Translations under genes and position numbers: made by a program | The notes under the pieces: model-generated | Seen by the model: only the letters and a program-made list of their open reading frames with translations | Databases searched by the model: none | What the model was told of the DNA's origin: nothing | Assembly (NCBI GenBank): GCA_900696495.1 | Contig: CAADGI010000005.1 | Location: 141,972-205,971, forward strand | DNA length: 64,000 nucleotides | Origin: an uncultured Alphaproteobacteria bacterium | GTDB taxonomy: Bacteria > Pseudomonadota > Alphaproteobacteria > Micavibrionales > Micavibrionaceae | Direction of reading: 5' to 3' | In this document: one piece after another, positions 60,196-64,000 of the stretch | Layout: every line of letters starts with the position of its first letter | Numbering within the stretch: position 1 is the stretch's first letter

Positions 60196-60681
60196 TTAAT
60201 TACAATGGAAGGTCATTCCGCCGTCCTTCGAAGGCACTTCGTCGCAATTGAAAACTTTTGAACGTACATGCTCCTGGCTTAAGCCCTCTTCCTCGAGCGC
60301 TTGCCGTTGCACCTTCCGCAGAGCGGCATCATGTGACTCAAGACGCTCCAATAAATGACGCTGAAACACCGGGTCGTTAGCTTGCTTGGAAGTAATGACA
60401 ACAAGACGCGACGCCGCCTCTATCTGCGCACGCAGCAAACTTTCTTTAGCCGCAATACGCTCCACTTTAACCAGCCTGCCGTCGCATTCCATGCTGTATA
60501 TCTGGGATGTAATGCCCTGGTTGATAATTTCATTGTCTCTGTAATCAGTCTCCTGGACCGTGTGCCAGCATGGATTTTCAGGCCCCGATGGAACCACGCT
60601 CTGAACATGCCGCACTTCTGCGCACCCGCCCAATCCGAGTGTTGCGCCAAAAAATAACGGAGCTAATTGTAACTTGTTCAT
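60196..60681 (-). CDS. Lipoprotein, 161 aa
   Basis: KLQLAPLFFGATLGLGGCAE is a lipoprotein signal (lipobox LGGC). The mature part has four further cysteines (NPCWH, SMECDG, VFNCDE, TFHCN) and a helical middle (RLESHDAALRKVQRQALEE). No family recognised. Its start overlaps the stop of the Gly-rich secreted gene by one base, so the two form a coupled pair. Confidence 0.65.
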   Translation of the reverse strand: MNKLQLAPLFFGATLGLGGCAEVRHVQSVVPSGPENPCWHTVQETDYRDNEIINQGITSQIYSMECDGRLVKVERIAAKESLLRAQIEAASRLVVITSKQANDPVFQRHLLERLESHDAALRKVQRQALEEEGLSQEHVRSKVFNCDEVPSKDGGMTFHCN

Positions 60682-61547
60682 CAGTGGTTATGTGGTTCCG
60701 GAGTATCTGTCGGTTGCTTTGTAACAGCAGGCTCGTCAAATTCCTTTGTAAGGTTGGGATTCAAAATAACTTCATCCAGCAACCTTTTAGTATAACCATC
60801 ACAATCTTCATGACCCGTTCCGCGTATGCGCAACGTCTCCTTAATCAGCTTGCCATTCTCAAAAGCCGGCGCGAGATTGCACGCATGATCTCTGCCAGGT
60901 TTCGCTTGTCTTCCAGCTTCCTCTATTTGCGTCTTCATCACCTCTGCCTTCGCCTTGATCCGTGCGATTCTTTCCTGGGATGCCAGACTTGCCTCGTACA
61001 TCCTTTCATGAGCCTTCTGCGCGTCTTCTGCTTGCTCATCTTCAGTGGCAAGACAGTTTAAAACGGCGCGCTCGCTACTCCAGAGGTTATTATCGTCAAT
61101 GATTTGCTTACGGTCGCTGAGAGAATGCTTTCTATACTCTCTCGTCGAGTAGGGACCAATATCGACACCGGATGGATCCTGATTTAAAAAATTGAGACCG
61201 CCGCCGCCGGGGCCGCCGAAACCGAAAATCCCCCATCCCTTGCCTCGCATACATCTATGTGCTGGCGCCAAATATCCGGGACTGCCCATGCCGACGAAAG
61301 TGCTTCTGACATTAATGTCGTTACCGGCGTTATTAGCCGCGCCGCCTGCACCACCGGCGCCGCCCGGACCGCCAGCGCCGCCTGCGCCGCCGGAACCACC
61401 CCGTCCGCCGTCTCCGCCATTATTAATTATGTCGGGACCGCCACGACCGCCGCGCTCGCCGCCGGATGCCGTATATGGCGCGAAAGCCATCGTTGAAAAA
61501 GTAAGAACCGTATAAAGCGCCGAGGCTTTAATAAAAGAATTTCTCAT
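60681..61547 (-). CDS. Gly-rich secreted protein, 288 aa
   Basis: Signal peptide (ASALYTVLTFSTMAFAPYTA) is followed by a Gly-Gly-Ala/Gly-Gly-Pro repeat (about residues 30-72: GGSGGAGGAGGPGGAGGAGG), a second Gly patch (GFGGPGGGG), then a helical, charged C-terminal half with paired cysteines. Extended Gly-rich sections are expected in adhesin or filament-like proteins. Cotranscribed with the lipoprotein gene that follows. No family recognised. Confidence 0.65.
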   Translation of the reverse strand: MRNSFIKASALYTVLTFSTMAFAPYTASGGERGGRGGPDIINNGGDGGRGGSGGAGGAGGPGGAGGAGGAANNAGNDINVRSTFVGMGSPGYLAPAHRCMRGKGWGIFGFGGPGGGGLNFLNQDPSGVDIGPYSTREYRKHSLSDRKQIIDDNNLWSSERAVLNCLATEDEQAEDAQKAHERMYEASLASQERIARIKAKAEVMKTQIEEAGRQAKPGRDHACNLAPAFENGKLIKETLRIRGTGHEDCDGYTKRLLDEVILNPNLTKEFDEPAVTKQPTDTPEPHNH

Positions 61548-61747
61548 GATGAATCACTCCAATCAGATCCTGTTGCATGTCGACCGGCACAAACCGGGCG
61601 CAGTCTTTTATTTATGATGACCAGCTAAATTCCATAAAATTTCGCATTCTGTCAAGGATAACGTTCCCATAAAGTATTTGCATAAAGACAGGTAATTCTA
61701 TAAAAGCTATTTATTGTTGAAATCAAAAGCTTTTTGCCGGGTTTGGG

Positions 61748-63271
61748 ATGGATATTTCCCCTGAGAGAAAGAGTATTTTCGAACACCTTATGTCTGGCAT
61801 AGGCAAACGGGTGCAACCCCGGCCTGATGCGGAACCGGCAAAAATCCTGACGTTGCATAAAACACCCAATCCGCACACCAACGAATATTCATTTCCGCAA
61901 AAAAAAGGGTTTCTGAAAAGAGCGTTTGCGCCTGTAGCCGCTCTCGGCGCCGGCTTCGCGCTGACCGCGGCCTTCAAGCTCGCGGTCTCGACCTCGATCC
62001 GCGCCACTGATGTGTCGATGGGTCTCGGCTCCGCTGTGACGGGAGGAATTACCGCCCTTGCGGTTGAGGCAATAAAAGATTACCGCGACGTGAAGAAAAA
62101 AGATTCCTCGCTCAGGCTCGGACAGATATCGAAACAAATCATCGCGCAACACTATAAAAAATACGGCATAAAAACTGCCATGGGCTTCGGTGCCGGTTTC
62201 GCGGGCGCATGGGGTGCTGATTTGCTCTTCGATAATTTTGATATCGGTGAAAAACTGAAAGAACAAACTCAACCCTGGAAAAACTTCACCGCGGGGCTCA
62301 GTGAAAGATGGGCCGCCTTCAAAAATGATTTTTCACTGAGCAAAAGCAAAATAAGCGCATGGATCAGTGAAAGATGGGCTGATATCAAAAATGCATTTCC
62401 GCCAAAATCTGTTTCATGGCAAAAAATTACTCCTTCTGCGAGCGCGCCATTGCCGATGCCCTCCCCTTCGGCCATTCCCGAATTATCACCAGCGGGCATT
62501 GAACCGGAACTTTCATCCTCCGGATCAAATACCATCGCCGAACGAACCAGTGAACCCGCGGAAATTGCAGTTACGGAACTCACGCCGAGACAACAGCTCG
62601 CCGAGCTTCTGGATAAATCCAGACCCGGCAGCGACATGGACAAGGCCGTCTATCATGCGCTTCAGGGAAAGCCCTCGGCCATGAACCGGGTCGTCGACGG
62701 TCTTTACAATGAGCGTGGCGGCTTCACGAAAGACCGCAAACTCGCCGCAACATTAATCCAGGAATTCACTGCGCCGCTCGAGGGAAAACCGCTCGCCGAA
62801 CTATCAAGGGCGCAGCAGGATTTGCTCCTGAAGCTCGCCTACATGCAGTTCAATCCCGAACATGCAAAACTCGGCGTCGAATTCAATCCGCTGCATTCAC
62901 TGGAGATCGTTGAGAAGCTTGGACGCAGCTGGCCCGGCGCGCCGGAACTCGCGCCCTCTATCCCGATTGCCGAACCCGAAGAAATTGCAAAAGCTGCCGA
63001 AAAAATTTCCTGCACGATCACGCAAAGCCCGCCCGACATCCAGCCGCAGTTCAAGGTGCATTGCCTGCCCAATCCTGAAATTCTTAAGCCTGGTGACTCG
63101 GTCAATCTCGGTTTTGATTGGAACAACGGCATTCACCAGGATAAAATTATGGTCATCGGCCCCAAAGCCGCCACAATGCCGCCGCGCGATTATTTCAAGG
63201 TGGCCATGTTCGAAATATTGAGAAACGCAAAACAACCCGTTGCATCCGCGCAACCGTTGCCTGAGATCTAA
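61748..63271 (+). CDS. Unknown protein with two membrane segments, 507 aa
   Basis: No signal peptide. Two hydrophobic Gly/Ala-rich helices at about residues 58-80 (FAPVAALGAGFALTAAFKLA) and 140-158 (GFGAGFAGAWGADLLF) follow a cytoplasmic arm. A duplicated motif (LSERWAAFKNDF and ISERWADIKNAF, residues about 193-220) leads to a Pro/Ser-rich linker and a soluble helical C-terminal half. No family recognised. The layout (soluble arm, short hydrophobic hairpins) resembles the 588-aa protein at 48098-49864 but I see no strong sequence match. Start ATG 61748 follows GGGTTTGGG. Confidence 0.65.
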   Translation: MDISPERKSIFEHLMSGIGKRVQPRPDAEPAKILTLHKTPNPHTNEYSFPQKKGFLKRAFAPVAALGAGFALTAAFKLAVSTSIRATDVSMGLGSAVTGGITALAVEAIKDYRDVKKKDSSLRLGQISKQIIAQHYKKYGIKTAMGFGAGFAGAWGADLLFDNFDIGEKLKEQTQPWKNFTAGLSERWAAFKNDFSLSKSKISAWISERWADIKNAFPPKSVSWQKITPSASAPLPMPSPSAIPELSPAGIEPELSSSGSNTIAERTSEPAEIAVTELTPRQQLAELLDKSRPGSDMDKAVYHALQGKPSAMNRVVDGLYNERGGFTKDRKLAATLIQEFTAPLEGKPLAELSRAQQDLLLKLAYMQFNPEHAKLGVEFNPLHSLEIVEKLGRSWPGAPELAPSIPIAEPEEIAKAAEKISCTITQSPPDIQPQFKVHCLPNPEILKPGDSVNLGFDWNNGIHQDKIMVIGPKAATMPPRDYFKVAMFEILRNAKQPVASAQPLPEI

Positions 63272-63814
63272 AACTTTCGTGCGCGGTCGTCGGGCGTGAT
63301 TTACCCGTCAATGACGTATAAAATTATAAATAGGCAACAACAGGGCAAAGAGGATTTTCCGCCCAATTTCTTGCGAAATTACTATGACGTTTTATAAAAG
63401 AGAATGCGGCCCGGTTTTAATTAAAAAGAACGACACACGTTCGACTGCTTCGGATTCTAACTGAGCGAATTTAAATGCCCCCATTTTTATTCGCTGCGGT
63501 TTTACGGGGTTTTTCGACACAAACCGCTGATATTCGCCTGCGTATAATTCGTATAAGTTACGCACATATTTATGGGAAATATATAAGTATTTGATTTGAT
63601 TGGCCCTACGGTCTTTGAAATTAGCCAATAAGTAGCTTAAGTGATTGATATTTCATCAATTTGAATTAAAGAAGGCCCCTACATTAGGCCCCCATAACAG
63701 ATCTCTGTGATCTGGGATTCATATTGATGACTTAGATTGGAACATCTGAGACGTTCTTAGACTGACCATATGTTACTTTTAAATCATTCTCAACATTAAA
63801 TATGTATCGATTGG
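63272..63814. other. AT-rich intergenic region
   Basis: This 543-base stretch is markedly AT-rich and has no gene with family support. A 78-codon reverse frame at 63392-63628 lacks a ribosome site and a recognisable product. A 6-bp hairpin (CAGATC-TCTGT-GATCTG) lies at 63698-63714. The composition change and the adjoining metallopeptidase suggest a junction with an acquired region. Confidence 0.45.
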
Positions 63815-64000
63815 TTACAACCAGTCTTGTCCGACATTTATAGCAGCCAAATTTTCATTTTTATCTAACCACGTCTTACGCTTTTGGTAATCTGGCATTA
63901 TTGTTTTTAAGAAATCCCAAAATTCACTTCCATGTGTCCTGTATTTCAAATGGCAAAGTTCATGTACAACGGCATATTCCAAGATAGCTTTGGGCGTATA
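63815..64000 (-). CDS. YgjP/DUF45-type metallopeptidase, C-terminal part only
   Basis: The reverse strand from the right edge is open for 61 codons and ends at a TAA (63815-63817). VVHELCHLKYRTHG carries HExxH plus a later His, then SEFWDFLKTIMPDYQKRKTW, the C-terminal signature of the YgjP/DUF45 (SprT-like, WLM) zinc metallopeptidases. The N-terminus lies beyond the window. Such genes are common next to type I restriction-modification genes, so the edge may enter a defence island. Confidence 0.8.
   Translation of the reverse strand, partial: YTPKAILEYAVVHELCHLKYRTHGSEFWDFLKTIMPDYQKRKTWLDKNENLAAINVGQDWL

Noticed and set aside
61320..61480. Gly-codon tandem repeat considered as a CRISPR-like array
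   Set aside because: The repeat unit is a few bases long and codes for Gly-Gly-Ala; there are no spacers.
61184..61515. Pro-rich and Ala-rich frames opposite the Gly-rich secreted gene
   Set aside because: These are the antisense translations of the Gly-rich repeat, not genes.
63392..63628. 78-codon reverse frame in the AT-rich region
   Set aside because: No ribosome site, no recognisable family and atypical composition; kept only as a note in the intergenic feature.

Overview
The window looks like chromosomal DNA of a free-living, Gram-negative alphaproteobacterium. Supporting this are the block murA-hisG(short form)-infA-maf-rng, tatA-tatB-tatC beside scpA-scpB-nagZ-SPOR protein, a DUF3971/AsmA protein divergent from bcp, an adrenodoxin-type ferredoxin behind a cysteine desulfurase, and several outer-membrane and periplasmic systems. 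I cannot name the genus; a Micavibrio-like or Rhodospirillales-like lineage is possible but is only inference. No rRNA, insertion sequence, prophage or CRISPR array was seen.

Layout. 1-4.3 kb: AsmA-like protein (cut by the left edge), a TTCGTG inverted repeat, bcp, and an hsp20 gene with a heat-shock-like promoter. 4.3-9.3 kb: alpha/beta hydrolase, a cluster of unknown and ankyrin-like proteins, cysteine desulfurase plus ferredoxin, a DUF1428 protein and two tiny basic proteins. 9.4-10.8 kb: an AT-rich patch with a secreted protein and a small membrane protein. 11.1-15.6 kb: mnmA carrying an in-frame palindromic repeat, tRNA-Met, a double CDGSH protein, and an operon with MTA/SAH nucleosidase and an LplT-like transporter. 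15.7-23.1 kb: an RND efflux pair converging on a three-gene ABC exporter. 23.4-27 kb: a coiled-coil protein and a two-domain peptidoglycan hydrolase without a signal peptide. 27-36.2 kb: two malate dehydrogenase-type genes, zapE, tatCBA, scpBA, nagZ, a SPOR protein and a dgt-like gene. 36.2-41.4 kb: an A-type Fe-S carrier, truncated haemoglobin, exonuclease III, two lipoproteins, and a nitric-oxide module (hmp and nsrR divergent around an NsrR-like operator). 41.5-43 kb: three stand-alone receiver proteins with look-alike promoters, two of which predict leaderless mRNAs. 43-48 kb: the dcd-murA-hisG-infA-maf-rng block and tRNA-Phe. 48-51 kb: unknown membrane and secreted proteins around two Fur-box-like sites. 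51-56.3 kb: a divergent chaperone-usher-like pilus locus (large usher-like protein, PapD-like chaperone, two DUF4402 subunits). 56.5-63.3 kb: an AMIN-domain lipoprotein, an orphan cyclic-nucleotide-binding domain, Kup, a Gly-rich secreted protein with a lipoprotein, and a membrane protein. The right edge is AT-rich and enters a YgjP-type metallopeptidase gene.

The strongest leads are the unusual usher-like pilus locus with its neighbouring iron-controlled unknown genes, the muramidase-M23 fusion next to a repeat-containing coiled-coil protein, the receiver trio with predicted leaderless transcripts, the second malate dehydrogenase with a changed cofactor loop, and the repeat element translated within mnmA. 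All coordinates and motifs come from reading the sequence; family names rest on recalled motifs and were not checked by database search.
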